A stretch of DNA of 64,000 nt. Source: Pipra filicauda. Its lineage: Eukaryota; Chordata; Aves; Passeriformes; Pipridae. Each line of letters starts with the position of its first letter. The stretch's first letter is position 1. Shown in pieces: positions 48,120 to 61,171 of this stretch. The stretch spans positions 4,397,501 through 4,461,500 of the forward strand of contig NW_024104096.1 in assembly GCF_003945595.2 (NCBI RefSeq), written 5' to 3'. The notes beneath the pieces were generated by a model, which saw only the letters and a list, made by a program, of their open reading frames with translations, ran no database searches and was not told the DNA's origin. The translations under genes and the position numbers were made by a program.

Positions 48120-50199
48120 GTAAAAAAGACAGCAGTTGAGCAGTGCCTGAGAAAGATGAAGGTACTTGTGAGTTGTATTCTTCATTATGGTACAAAAATA
48201 TTGTTATCTGGTGATTAGGTGCAAAACTGCATTGTATTAGAGATTGCAGACCTTCCTTTAAAATAGTATATATAGAGTCCCATCTTACAGAGCATAAAAC
48301 TATTCTAAATCACCTCTTTTTTTAAAACATTGTTTTCACGTTTTTAAATCCCGTTGTGTTAGTTTAATAGCATGGCACATGTCTGTCTTATTTACAGTTT
48401 ATAATCTGACTAAAGACAATAATTGAAGATTATTTTGCAGGTGCTGTATGTTCTGATCTTTGGTTGTTTTCATATGTTAAGCTGTGCAATGCAATTGGAT
48501 CATATGGAATTGTATATGCATCAATAACACAGTCAAATTGACCATGTGGAAGAGATTAAAACCAAGAGTTGAGAAAAATATGACTTAGTAAGCCTGTTTT
48601 TTCAAACGTAAGAAACCCCTCTCCTGTTTAATATGAAAAAAAGTTAACTAAATAAATAAATACCCGGTTTGGTTGTGATTAAGTTAATTTTTTCTTTCCA
48701 TTAACAGTGAAAGCAATCAGAATGATGGTTAAAAATGGTACTAAAGTGAAGTCTATACTTATGTAGAGAAATGTTTGGCAGAAGTGCTGGGCTATTCATT
48801 CTTGCAGGAAATAGAAATAGGTGCCCTGTAAATTGTGCTGCAGACTGGAACTGACCCAGTAGTATAAACCAGCCCTTTTCAGGAATACTCCTGATCAAAC
48901 CACAATGGGCAGAAAAAGCAAATGTGGAGTGTGAAGTAAGCAGAAAGCAGGTTTAATCCAGACTAGTTTTCCTCTTTTACCTCAAAGCATTTTCAATATA
49001 TATGATCCAGTTTTCACTATCTAGCTTTTGTGGATAACATTGAAAAATACTGTCACATTATCTTTGATGGGAAAATGAAGTATTATTTCAGAATTTCTGG
49101 AAATCTTCACTTTTCTGATATATCTAGACATTTATTTAATAACACCTTTCCTTCCAAAACCTGGTAAAAGTTTTCTGAGGTCAGGTTTTTGTTATATTTA
49201 TGTTTTTATTTGTGTCACTTTAATGTGCAAGAATTCACTAATAGCACTTTTGAAAGGGATTGCAAAGTAATGTCTCTGCCTTATTACTATTGACTCCTAA
49301 AATACCTAGGCTTTTGAAAGTCTCAGCATAAAATACTCACTCAGGCAAGTGAGGAGTGAGCTCCAATGTGGAGTCCCCCAATGGGGAAGGGAGCAGGTGT
49401 TTCCCAGCATGGTCCTGTTGAGCACAGGGCTGCACTAGCAGGCATATCCCTCCCTGTAGTGCAGGATGCTTATGTGTCAGGCTCAGCTACCCTGCAGACC
49501 TGTCACAGGGACCCTGGAAGAGCTTAGAGGCCAAGGTGTGTGCTTCAAATACTGTGTGTGAGAGCTGCAGCTGGGGAAAGGTCAGAATCATTTGACTCTT
49601 TAGGGAATGCTCAATCCCCAACAGTTTTGAGGAGTCTGAGAAGACAAGTTGGGTGTCAGGGCACCTGAACAGTGGATGAGTTGACTGGTGAGAATGTGCA
49701 GACTGGCTCCACAGAACCTCTTGTCATAAGGAAGGTGAATTTTGCATCTTGGCTGAAGCTGCTATATTATTGCTGGCCCTCGTGCTTTTCCTTTTTCTTC
49801 ACCCCAAAAGCTTGAACCAGATCTCTTCTAGAAATAACACAACCATAGGAAGGTGCAAACAGGATTGTCCTCTGTGTTACATTGCATAATTATATAAAAG
49901 TGTAAATTTTAAAAAGAAAGTGTGAGATACTGAGATGATGTGTAAATGTAAATTTTGACCAGCATTCAGCATTGGCACGCTTTCTGTATATTTTTAATTG
50001 CCACCTATATAGCAGTGATATACATCTTGGACCGTAAGTTCTGCTTGGAAGCTAAGGTAACCCAACAACAGGAGTTCGTGGTGGGGGGAGGAAGAGGAAG
50101 AGCTGAGTGACCAAAGTGCTACAGAACCTTAAGGGATTAGTCAAAACCTTTGTCAGTGAGATGAGAGATTTTAGCCTGGACTGTCCTCCTTAGTGCTCC

Positions 50200-50202
<3 letters not shown>
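48120..50202 (+). other. LRMDA intron 2 with a GC-richer patch
   Basis: Mostly AT-rich. A patch at about 49.34-49.78 kb is clearly richer in G and C and lower in T-runs, with no ORF or repeat family that I recognise. It could be an old transposon relic or a regulatory element. Nothing firmer is supported. Confidence 0.4.

Positions 50203-50234
<32 letters not shown>
50203..50234. repeat. Poly-A tract (32 nt)
   Basis: An uninterrupted run of 32 A is followed by gtaaaaaag. I looked for a retrocopy upstream but found no coding remnant or target-site duplication. Birds have little L1-type retroposition, so a microsatellite is the default explanation. Confidence 0.9.
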
Positions 50235-50239
<5 letters not shown>

Positions 50240-51073
50240 AAAGTGTGACCTGTATTTATGAAGTCACACCGCCTTTGTCTCATGTGAAATTGTACTTTGC
50301 ACTATTTCAAATCTTTTCACAAGTGGCTTGTTTTCCACCCTCCCCCATAGCTTCCTCTTGATGTTAAAGCTATAAACCAGTGATATGCCTGAGTAGAGCT
50401 AGTCACAGATGCTCTGCCAGCATGTGACTGGTGTGCCTAAGCTTTATCATTCCTGCTAACTGACCCTTTCACTAAAAGTTTAATAGGGGATAAATTCACA
50501 TGTGAATTCATAATCCCCTCAGTTGTGCCAGAAGGATTCCTTAACAAGCAGGCAACAAAGAGAATCTTATACAGCTAGATTTTTTATTCCTCCTCCTCTT
50601 TCTCTTTCCAAATTTATTGGGTAGACTACTTCAAGGATGTGTCTTTAACTGTCATCCCAATATTTGTTTGTGCATAACCTAAACAAAGGCAATATATTCC
50701 ATGTGGCTTTCTGAGAAGCTTTATGCATGGAATTGAAAACATTTTCAAGCTTTTAAGTACAATAGATGGAAATACTATATCCTTCCAAGTATTTATTATT
50801 TAGTATTTCTTTTTCACTATAGCATCAGAATTATACTTTCCTAGCATGTATCTCTTGAAATTTAAATGAAATATTTATTGTGCCATATTAGTTCATGGAG
50901 GCTCTTTTGTTATTTCAGAATTCTGTACATCATTTGCTACTCTTACCTAGAGAAGCCTGTAAATGCAGATATTGCAAATATTTTTAGTATAGAACACTTC
51001 TAATCAACTTGGTTACTGTTATTTTGATTTCGAAAGAAGAAATTGTTTCTCATAATGTGCTGTTGAAGTGCCT

Positions 51074-51099
51074 TTAAAGTGATGATATCATCACTTTAA
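51074..51099. repeat. 26-bp perfect palindrome
   Basis: The half-site ttaaagtgatgat is followed with no spacer by its exact reverse complement. Perfect spacerless palindromes of this length are rare in random sequence. It could bind a dimeric factor or be the relic of an inverted duplication. No further context is visible. Confidence 0.95.
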
Positions 51100-52290
51100 T
51101 ACATTTAAAAGCTTCAGGGTTGCAACATTTATTGAGCAATGCTCATGGAAAAAATATAATGGATGTCTGGAGACTTTCTGCTTTTATAAAAAGGACACTA
51201 CTTTTTGTGACCTCTGTGAAATAATGTGTAATTTTGTAACACTTGATATTATATTTTTGGCATGGAAAACAAGAAAATATGCATGATCTCTTTACTGTAC
51301 TTGGTTTTCTGAACCAAAACCTGCTGGTGTGTGCTAGCCTAAATGAAATGTCTTCCAAAGCCCTTATTCAAGAGCCCCAACTTTTCATAATAATTTCATT
51401 GTAAATGCAAACAAGGTTGCATAGATATTTTTCTTCTGGTTAAACCCTGCCTCGCCTATCAGTAGGCAAGTACTTTTAAGGAATATTTTTTGCTGTGAGA
51501 CCTGTCACATTCTAGAAGTCTCTGTAACTTTAGAACTTGGCATTTCCTCAGTGGAACCAGTAAAATGTGGATTTGTTTTGTTAAATTTTAACAGAAGAAG
51601 GATGCAGATGTCTTTGGCAGGAAGAAATCCAGTGTGAGTATACAATCCTAAGGGAAGGGGGGAAATGTGTATATGGTGGGGGAGGAAGAGTGTGAGCCAG
51701 GTTTTGAGATCAAGAAAGTCAGCTGCATGGAGTCTTGGAAGTTAGTAGTGAGGTGTTGCTCGCAGTGTCTGGTTCTGACTAGCTGTGGATTTTCTTTTTT
51801 GTTTGCTCTTTTTTTTTTTAAAGAATTTGAGACATTGTGCACTGAAATATTTTAACTTCTGAAATACAATGGAAGTGTTATCTTTCAAAAACTCAGCAAC
51901 TGATTTCTCTTCTCTTTCCTCTCTGCTTGTTCTTCCACTCACCTCAAGTTAAACTGTTTTAGGGATTGAGGATAAGTAAAGTAGTTTTCTCTCTAGTAAT
52001 CCTTGGGGTTGCAACATCCTTAATTTGGAAGAAGCTTTTCTGTATTTCATGATGATGGTTCTGAGGTCTGAAAACAAATTCATCAAATTTGGGCAACTGA
52101 TACTAGAATGTTTTGGCATCTGCCATTAATGTCTTTGAGCATCTGTATGGTTGCAGCATGTGTTATCCAGCCTCACAGAGCTTTAGATTTACACAGGTTG
52201 TAGTAGCAGCTAGATACTGGTTGAAGATGGTAAAAAGAAGGCTGAGTTGAAAGGGTTGAAAGGTATAACAAAGCAAGATTGTTCTGTGTT

Positions 52291-52372
52291 ATTTGGTTGG
52301 TTTTGTGGGTTTTTGTTTGTTTGTTTTGTTTTGATTGTTTGATTGGTTTGGTTTTTTAATTTTATTTTTTAT
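52291..52372. repeat. G/T-rich low-complexity tract
   Basis: About 80 bp of mixed gttt, ttgg and ttttg units with a few A. It resembles the reverse complement of the A/C-rich tract at 8.04-8.17 kb in style, and is a common kind of avian low-complexity sequence. Confidence 0.8.
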
Positions 52373-54319
52373 CTCTCTGACTGTTTATTCGGTATTTGGG
52401 ATCAAATCAGGGATTCTAAACTGCTCTATTTGCTTTGTTGTTTAGGAAAAGTTAACTCCAGATAAGAGAGCTGCATGCCCTAAAATACTACATTTTAGTT
52501 GACTGAGGAAAACTTGCTTCAGAAAAGCAACCTTGGCAAACCTGGAATTTGGACCTCTTTGTGGATCAGAATTAAGCAGCAAACAAACCTGCAGTGTCCT
52601 GACAGTCACTGAAAAAATGCTTAAGTACTTCTGTTGCTGAAACTTAATTTTGATCCTATACACTTATTGATCTCAAAATACTCAATTTTATGGTTGGTAC
52701 AGAGATACTAAATGTTGCTGGTTTGGCAGCATTTTTCTTTATATCTAGTGCAGTAAATAGAAGGATACATAAGTATACCTTGCTGTAAAGGTATGATTTA
52801 TATTCTGAGATTTTAAATTATATATGAACTTTCAGTATAATAGTAATAAAGGCAGTTTGGGTGATCATTTATGAAACTGATTGTTACAATAGTAGTTTGT
52901 ACAGTCTTCTTAAATGGTAAGAGTTTCTAATTCTGTGTAAGACTTCAGTGCAAACTGTACAGCAGTATTTTAAACTGCTTGGAAGAGATGATTAAAATCT
53001 TCCCCAGAAATTAATACCACTGTATTTTTCATGGTATCTCAGAAGTTCACAGTGATTTGCACTGATGGGTAGGAGAATTATCAGTCCTACAAATACCATT
53101 GAAACTGTAGAATTATAAGAAAGTTAAATATTAATTAATTTCCTAAATCAAAGAAGAAAATTTTTCCAGGAATATGTGGAAAAAAATCATCTGTCTTTTC
53201 ACACTCTGAAGTAGGATGCTGTTACTGTTTGGGTGTTTAAAGTGGTCTTGGAGTTTTTTGCCCACTCAGACAAGAATGGGTCTGGATTGTCAAATTTCTA
53301 AAGCAGTGTTCTAACAATGATAGGCATAGAGGTGTGAATACAGGATTGGTTTGCACTCAGATTTCACTGCATGAACTTGTCAAATAATGTCACCTGCAGT
53401 CTCCCCTTTCTGCTGAGTTCCAAGTGAGTACCCTTTTATCATGAGGAAGGGTTGGCACAGTTCTTACTGGCCTGTTGCTGGGTTTATTTGTTTGTTTGTT
53501 TACAACCCACCTGTCCCAACAAGTGTCCCTGGGAATGGTTGGAGGAGACAACCCAGTATCTTGCTGCTCCCCAAGCACTCTGTACCCTGGACGCTGGGTG
53601 CTGTAATTGTGCATAAACATTTGGATGAGAGTAAAGTGAAAGGGCTTCACCTGGAAGGAAAAGCTTGGGATTCTCCAGGACTAGGAACTGTGGGATCTGG
53701 TTTGAATCCGTAAACACTGTTTGTAGGATGTAGGTGGTAAACTTACACCACATGTTTCAGCAGGCTCTCCTGCTGCCTTCCTGTGTTCTGCTGGAACTGC
53801 TGCTATTCGCTTTCCCTTGGGTATACCAGACATAGCTGAGACTGCATCTATATTAATGGTTTTGTTTGGAGCAGCAATGCAGTTTTAAAAGCACATCTCC
53901 CAGAAGCCCCTGCTTGCTGATCACTGATTTGTTCCACAAAGTGATTTAGGCACCTACAGACTTGACTCTTTTTGGAGACAACTAGACTAAACTGAAAGCT
54001 GTATTCTAGGTTTGCACAGAGTGAGCTCTAACCTCCAGTGAAGACATAATGATTGAGACCTTTGAACATCTTCAAACCATGAGAATAGTGGCCTTGATAC
54101 TCTTACCACACTTTTTGGGGAGAGGATTTAGTGGGAGATGAATAAAGGAAGGAGTAGGTTGACAGATTACTGGAAATGTAAAGATAATGATAACTTTCTG
54201 TTTCTGACAGCTAAGTTGTACTTAGACCAGAAATTTTTCTTTGTTACTGTGCTGGGCAGCACATCCCAGCTAGTTTTTCAATAATTGCTACATATGTACA
54301 TATATAAATATATATTCCC

Positions 54320-54736
54320 AGCTCTAGTGAGGCCACATCTAGAGTACTGTGTCCAGTTCTGGGCTCCTCAGTACAAGAAAGTCAAGGAGCTACTGGAGAG
54401 GGTCCAGTGGAAGTCACAAAGATGATTAGGGGTCAGGAGCAACTCTTTTAAGAGAAGAGAGAGGGGAGCTGGGCCTGTTTAGTCAAGAGAAGAAAAGACT
54501 AAGAGAGAATCTTATCAATATATATAAATATCTCAAATGGGGGTGTCAGGAGGATGATGCCAGACTCTTTTCAGTGGTGTCTAGCAACAAGATGGAGAAT
54601 AATGGCCATAAAGTAAAACACAAGAAGTTCCACCTCAACACGAGGAAGAACTTCTTTACACTGAGGGTGGCAGAGCACTGGAACAGGCTGCCCAGGGAGG
54701 CAGTAGTGCCTCCTATGCCAGAGGATCTTGAGACTT
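54320..54736 (+). mobile_element. CR1 LINE fragment, forward, missing its 3' end
   Basis: CR1 blocks run in order: tgaggccacatctagagtac, tgtccagttctgggctcctc, agtacaagaaagtcaaggag, cagactcttttcagtggtg, cacaagaagttccacctcaa, gaggaagaacttctttacac and gcactggaacaggctgccca. Similarity stops shortly after the equivalent of the ggagacttt block, so the final 100 bp or so with the terminal repeat are absent. CR1 copies normally keep their 3' end, so this copy was probably cut by a later deletion. It is preceded by an AT-rich (ATAT-like) stretch. Confidence 0.9.
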
Positions 54737-57700
54737 TTTTTAACTAGCAGTCACTTCATCTGTACTGAATTCATCCAGCTTTGAAAAGCAACAAACGAAT
54801 TTAAAATTCTAAACAACCAGCTAGAAAAGAAACCAAATTAATTTAACTTCATCTTCTCAAGCTTTCTCCTTCAATGATGAAATTGATTGCAGTTTTTACA
54901 AAACTACAAGAGCATTCTTTCAAAATGTAAATATCTGTGTCATTGCCATCTGTGTGGATTAGGGTGTGTTAAAACTCTTCTTTTGCACTATGTCACAGGC
55001 TTTTTATAGACCCTGTGTTTCTCTGGGTGTATGGCACATTGCCAAAGGCTAACTATATTGCTAGTGAAATATTCTTTTACAGAACTTCTGTGGAAATCAC
55101 ACTTCCACTCTTTTATTCCAGCTAGGTTTTTTTCATTTGACCTCCTTTTTTATGCTTTCAGTGTAGGTAGTTCATACTATCTACCCAACAAAACAACAAA
55201 AATGTAATCTAATACCCTAATTCTGATAAATGGGTAATAGCACTCATGGTATACTTTTCATTTATCAAGACACAAAGCCTTCTGAAGAATTCTGTTTCAT
55301 GTTATTAATACTGAACTTAATTTGGTATATAAAGAATTTTTAACATAAATTAAGTACTTATAGATTAATTTTTGCCTTTTTTTTCCTCCCTTGCTTCTAT
55401 ATAAACTTTTTGCAATAGCAGTATATTAGAGGTAGCTTTGTAGTTTAAAGAATCTTTTTTACCGTGTTGTCAATACTGGTCTAAAACCACTGCCCAAATC
55501 ATGCTTTGGTATTCTACAGTAATATAATTGGTTTTGATATTTAAACTAAGAATAAACTTTTTTTAAACTATTCTGGTCTAGGTCTGTAAATTAATTTGCA
55601 AGGGACATGAAGGGACAATGAAGTGACTGTGGTATAGAGTTAAATCATGAAATGTTTGATGTGTATTTTTTGAGATAGCTACTGGTGTGCTAGTCTTCAG
55701 GAAAAATATAAGCAAATGAAAGTTATGAAGGTAGCTTTATTGGCTGACCTGGATGGAAACATAGCAGAAGTCTTCTTGCTACTCTTGGAGATTCTGCTTG
55801 TTTATTGTGACTGGTAGTAATGCCACCAGCTATTTGTTGTGAATTTCTATTCTTTATTGAATTTTTCTATGTCTGTGATAGTGAAGCAACTAGGAAGGGT
55901 TTATGCTGAGAAGATACATTCATTGTGCTGTGGCAAGTGTCTAACTTGGTTTTGTTCAATGTTATATTACAAATTTTCTAATACCATTGTGGTCATCTGT
56001 AATTGTATGGGTATCTGGTATGCATTACTTTGAGCCATTTTAATGAAATATTACAGTTATTAACTATGACTACTGGTTTATAGTGGCTGTAATCCTTGAA
56101 TGTTGTCTGTTATTGTAGTTTAGGACCACTTTGTTAGAGCATTAGCCACCTTCTGGTTTGCATCAAGGTGGCTGTCTAATGGATCATTAGCTGCTAGTGA
56201 GGCCGGGGTCCTTGGGGATTTGCTGGGTACAGCAGTTGTGGTATGAGAAGTAAAGCTCATAGAGCAAGCAATCTGAATATAGTGAACCCTGTTGCAGTGT
56301 GAAATGAAATTACTCTATCCTCATGATATCTTGGTTGTTGCTGTAACACTTTGTTGCCACCAGTGCAGTGTGTTTTACCTGCTGTGAACGGGCAGGTGTT
56401 GATAAAGTGGATACTCCTGAAGCAAACGTGACTGTTCTCTGTTTAGGATACTGATCTTGATACTGCTTTTTGGTAGCTATTCATCTGCTTCTGGAGAATA
56501 TTGTTCTTATTGTCCTCACTAACTTTGAAGACAACACAGTAACAGTTATAGGTGGGGTATACATGTTTTCGTCCCCCACCTTTTTCTGCTGTGGACACTG
56601 TCCCCCAACTTGCCTCCAAATAAGTGCATAGAAGTGGCACAATCTGAAGAACAACTGATGAGACAAAATGCTGGGGAAAGAGATTTCATGTCTGTGTGTG
56701 TTTTTTGGTAATCTGCACTTTTCTGAGGCCTCCTTCCTGTATTCCTGACCTTCTAATAGTATGCTTAGCATTTCAATTTCCCTTTACTGGAGATGCTTCC
56801 GTGGTTCGATCAGTCCCAAGTCTTGCTTCTCAGCCTCACAGGGGATAGTTGGAGCAACAAAGAGATTACTTGTTAGGCTTCTAATTAAGAATGTCCTTTC
56901 TGATCAATTAGGACTTCCACTTGGGCTATTCAGAAGTTGGTGAGAGGTGATGCCAGATGTCTGAGAAGTGTTCAGGTCTTCAGATATAGCTAAATATTTA
57001 GTCTTCTTCCTCTTCAGTCTTGTTTATGTAATTGTGTGTGTTTTGTGTGTTTTGCCAGATGACAGTTCTAGGTGTCTTTACCTGAATTTTAAAATTCAAC
57101 TGAGAGACTTCTACTGTGGCTCTGACCTTACTGAAATTCTTGTGTCAGCCAATACATAGTAAATGTCACAGTTAAGGATAAGAATGAGTTTTACTACAAA
57201 TTGCTGCTGTGGTTTATCAAGTATGAAGTCAGCACTTTTCCTTAAGTTAGGATTTCATTTAACTTTCTTTTAATTAAAAAAGAACAAGTACTGAAAAACA
57301 CTGCTTCAGTCCCTCAAAATATATACGTGGACTATGAAATAGTAATTATGGAGTTGAATTGTACTTGATATGGGATCAAAATATTAAAGCTTTAGTGCTC
57401 AAACAACAAAGATTTATCTGGATTTGGCAAATAGTAAACCTCCCAACACCTTTCTCAGAGATAGAAGTACTCCTTTAAGCAATGTGCATGATGAGATATA
57501 AATCAGTATAGCAGGCTAGAGTTGCTATTGGATTAATCTGTTTAAAATTGAGATGGGTATGTGCATGTTGGTTTTGACTGACATAAGAAAGCATATAAAC
57601 AGTTTATTTTCAGGAAATATTCTGGCTCAATTATTTGACTGGTTCTTTTGGTTAGACAGGCCATTAGCTTGTTTGTAATTTAAAATTGACATGTTTATTC

Positions 57701-58979
57701 TAAATAAAATAGGAGGATAATGCAAATGCCAATACATTTTGGGGGGAAAGGAAGACAAAAAGAAGATAAGGAAACAAGAACTAAAATAATATCTAGAAAT
57801 GCCAGCTTTTTTGTGGAGATGGGGGATTGGAGAAAAGGGAAGTTGCATTTAATTATCTGTAACTGCCTGCTTGAATGTTCCTGAACACAATGAAGTATGG
57901 TTCTGAACAAATGACACAGTTCTCAATTGCACCCTGTTGATGCACAATTTTAATTGTGTCAGGATTTAGTTACCAGACTGACACACACAGCTGTGCTTTA
58001 AAAATTCAAGATTTATATATCTTTCATTATCTGTTATAACTGAATTGTGGTTATATTTTGTCACTCTTAGATTTTCCTAATCTGTAAAATAATTCAGTGT
58101 AAGAAATGTTAATGTTAATATGTGTGTTCGATAACTACAAAATTGATAAAAAAGCACATTGCTCCTTCACTTCAAAGGGTTCATTTGACCCTTCTGACTC
58201 AAGCCCTTGGCTCTAAGAAGCAGCAAATTAAGCTGTTGTTGTTTTGCTTTTTTTCCCCCCACCCTCCATTAGCAATCATTCTGTTGCACACAGTACGTGA
58301 TAAATCAACCGCTGGAGCTTTAGAGTTGCCATAACATGACATTACCTATCAGCTCGTCAAGTCTGTGTTGACTGTGCGCCTTTTAGGCTGTATATTTCTT
58401 CAAAGTCTAGAGCCAGTTACTTAGTCAGCTCTAACTAATTTCAGAGTGGAAGGGAAACTTTACTGGAGTGCTGTTTGGGATCTGCTTTTTAATCCTGGTC
58501 TGTTTAATGTTTGCCTCCTGACATTCTAGGCCAGACATCATTTTAATGGTATGTGTGGTGATAAAGCCAATAAACTGTCAAGATGATTGATAATCTAAGC
58601 ATTATAGCAATATGACTTTCCTGTTCTCCTCTGTGCTTTAGATGATGGTTTCCAAATTGAATTCTTACAGTGTGCTGTATGCTTGTTGGAGAGTCTCTGA
58701 ACAAACAGTTCGAAGGAGCTAGCACTTGCTAATGCAGGCTTTTAGATTTAAATTTCTGTTATTATTGGAAGGACTTTTAATTTGGGAAATGTTAGGTGGG
58801 AATTCTAATATTGGAATAGGCTTGGTCTCTAAATTTTTGAAATTCTATTATTTTTATGGCCACCTGGGATGAGTCTCAAAATTTCATGTGGCAGATTTCT
58901 TTATCTGTACTGCCTTTCAACTAGAGATAACAAAGAGCAGTGCAGTGTGTGCGTGGCTTCTGTGTTCCCTTAAGCAAAT
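54737..58979 (+). other. LRMDA intron 2, no recognised gene
   Basis: AT-rich intron. The open frames here (60-100 codons) have no recognisable domain. A short block at about 58.26-58.40 kb (gtacgtgataaatcaacc, tagagttgccataacatgac) has the look of conserved non-coding sequence, but I keep it at the level of impression. Confidence 0.45.
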
Positions 58980-59440
58980 TCAGCGGCCGTTTTTCATCAT
59001 CTTAATGGAAAGTCATTGATCAGACTTGCTCACTTTTTATTTTGGGGAGCTTGGAGGCAATTGATTTGGATTATTTTTGCATGATGCCTAAAATTAATGG
59101 TTTTCATCTTGTACTTTTGTGCTGGCCCCTGGACAGTGACAGGACCAGGACAAAAGAATGATGGATATTTGTGTTTTGGAGCTGCTCTGTGTGAGCCTTT
59201 TTTTGTTTAAGTTTGCCGGTACATCAGTTTCCTGTTTGTATCCATTTCTTTATACTGAAAGTTAGCACTCGTGCACTGGATGAAGAAATGTTACACAGGT
59301 AATCGTCATTAATGTGCATCAGTTCATAAATTCTGCATACTTTTGGTGATCCCTTGTGGACTGAGTTCAAAGCCAATTGATATTTTTACTTAAGTTGTGT
59401 AAATTTTTTTTTTACCCCAGTATACTGTCTGGCTATTACA
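58980..59440. promoter_or_regulatory. Candidate conserved non-coding block
   Basis: Repeat-free, information-rich sequence that includes gcggccgtttttcatcatct, aagtcattgatcagacttg, ggcaattgatttggattatt, a Pit/Oct-like ttttgcatgatg and cgtcattaatgtgcatcag. Mixed homeodomain and POU-like cores in such density resemble developmental enhancers of gene deserts. This is inferred from motif texture only. Confidence 0.28.
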
Positions 59441-60605
59441 GCCAGACCCCAGATTCTGTGAGTTTGAGTACAAATATTTCTTGAGTGATATTTAGAGTTT
59501 GGGCCAATAAGTACTGTTTCCTTTCCTGGGTTTGCTGTAAACATTTCCCCATGGAAATTAACTGTGTTATGTGGGTGAATGTGAAGTTCTACTGCATTAG
59601 AAAAAAAACCCCTTTATTCAGTAGGTTTTCACTTCATGGTCAGCCTGGGCTGACCATGGGCTTCTGTTTAACCTGTTTTTGTTGAGAACAACCAAACTGA
59701 AAAGTCATGTGTGAATTGATGTGCCCTCAGGAGTGATGTGCCCACTGCTCCCCACGTGTGCAGGAGGATGTCTCCCTGAGTTCTTGGCTGCTGGGGATAG
59801 AGCCCTGTCACTCTTCCATTCCAGAGGAACAGCTGGCAAAGTCTTTCTCTAGGCACTGGGCACTAGGAGATCCCAGTACTCCTTTGAAATCTGTTGACCC
59901 AATTGGAAAATCAGTGGGTTACCCAGACTGGTGAAAGGCTTTTTGTATCAATAGGAACTAGATTAGAGATGGTAGCTTGAAAACTTTGTTAATTCTACAG
60001 TTGATGCATATTTTAGAGCAGTCAGAGCTGAGAAAAGAATCTGTTCCTGTTTATACCTTTAGGATAGCTCTCCAAAAGGAGTCTTTTGCTTTCAGCTTTG
60101 TCTTTGTTCCTTCACCTTCTCTCCTCTTCCTACAGTTGACCCATCTTTTTTCCACTGACAGTTAGCCAGTTAAAGCTGTGCTTCTTTATGTTACCAGGAT
60201 GATCTAGTGTGTAGCTGTGTTTGCAAGATTGCACAAAAGCACTCTGTTGAATAAAGGGGATAGACCAGAAATGACTTTGGGAGGTATTCCAGAGAATGGA
60301 TTGGTAAGGCACTTGGGGGTTTATTGCATTCTCTTGTGAGTTAGAGGACGGAAACTTCCGTATTTAATCCAAACCTAAAACCAGCCCTGCTGTACAGTGA
60401 ATCTTTCAGCTGGGCTTTGCCCAGTCTTCAGGAGAAAGTTGTCTATTTAGGTTTTAGGGATCTTTCTCTCTAAGGTGTCTTGTTCTGCTTGTCTACTTTT
60501 TGGAGTGCTTACTTTTTACTCAGGGAACAACTGGAATGTCTCAGTAGTGTTTGTTGGTACTAAACCCCTTCATTTTGGTGGGAACTGCCAGGCTTAAGCC
60601 AGAAT
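59441..60605 (+). other. LRMDA intron 2, no recognised feature
   Basis: AT-rich to mixed composition with a GC-richer patch near 59.69-59.85 kb. No gene or repeat family is recognised. Confidence 0.45.
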
Positions 60606-61171
60606 TGTCATGGTTTGAGATAGCCCCAACATCTAATTCCCTAGCTCCATTCCCCCTCCCACATCTCAACCTAATGTGAGATGGGTTTTTCTAAAGTTAT
60701 ATTACAATGACTGTACAGGCAGTTGGAGAATGGGTGTTGGCAGATCTGATGGCCAGATTAGATTGATTGTGTACTCCTTGAAATTGTGTTTCTTAGAATT
60801 TCTAGTCTAGGGTAAAATCTCAAAGGAGTAGTATGTGTCACTCTGTAGCTCTCAGCTGCTGGCTCTCCTTTCCTCGACTCTCCTTCCAGGAAAGTTCACT
60901 TATCTCTGAAGGTATGGAGACATCTCCCGGCATCTATAGCCCAGCTTTATGCTGTTCCAGGTCCCTTGGGACCAGAGGCCCCAAGGGGCTCAGAGCCCCT
61001 ACCTCGTGGCTCTACAACATGGCCACCTGGTCTGGTTGTGGTATGTTTACATTTCTGCAGGATGCAGACAAAACTTCCAGGGGTTTCCACCCCTTGGTTC
61101 TCATCCACAAGCATTAAAGGCTAAAGTTAAATTTACTTCTGAAAAACTAGAGCTTGTATTTTGCAAATAAA
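60606..61171 (+). mobile_element. Possible degraded LTR (weak) with GC-rich 3' half
   Basis: The left edge, tgtcatggtttgagatagcc, resembles the TGTCATGGTTTG opening common to several bird ERV LTRs as I remember them. The segment is richer in GC than its flanks, especially 60.83-61.10 kb, and AATAAA occurs near the right side (61166-61171). I could not find a matching CA terminus with a target-site duplication, and no internal retroviral genes are present. It may be a solo LTR relic or an unrelated GC-rich stretch. Confidence 0.22.

Larger units (their letters stand above)
50235..54319 (+). other. LRMDA intron 2, no recognised gene
   Basis: AT-rich intron with the 26-bp palindrome (51074-51099), a GT/T-rich low-complexity stretch (52.29-52.37 kb) and a short (TTTG)n run near 53.49 kb. 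A GC-richer patch at 53.44-53.72 kb is open on both strands (about 90 codons each) without recognisable content. Confidence 0.45.

Noticed and set aside
50203..50234. 32-nt poly-A as the tail of a processed retrocopy
   Set aside because: No coding remnant upstream and no flanking target-site duplication could be seen. A microsatellite is simpler.
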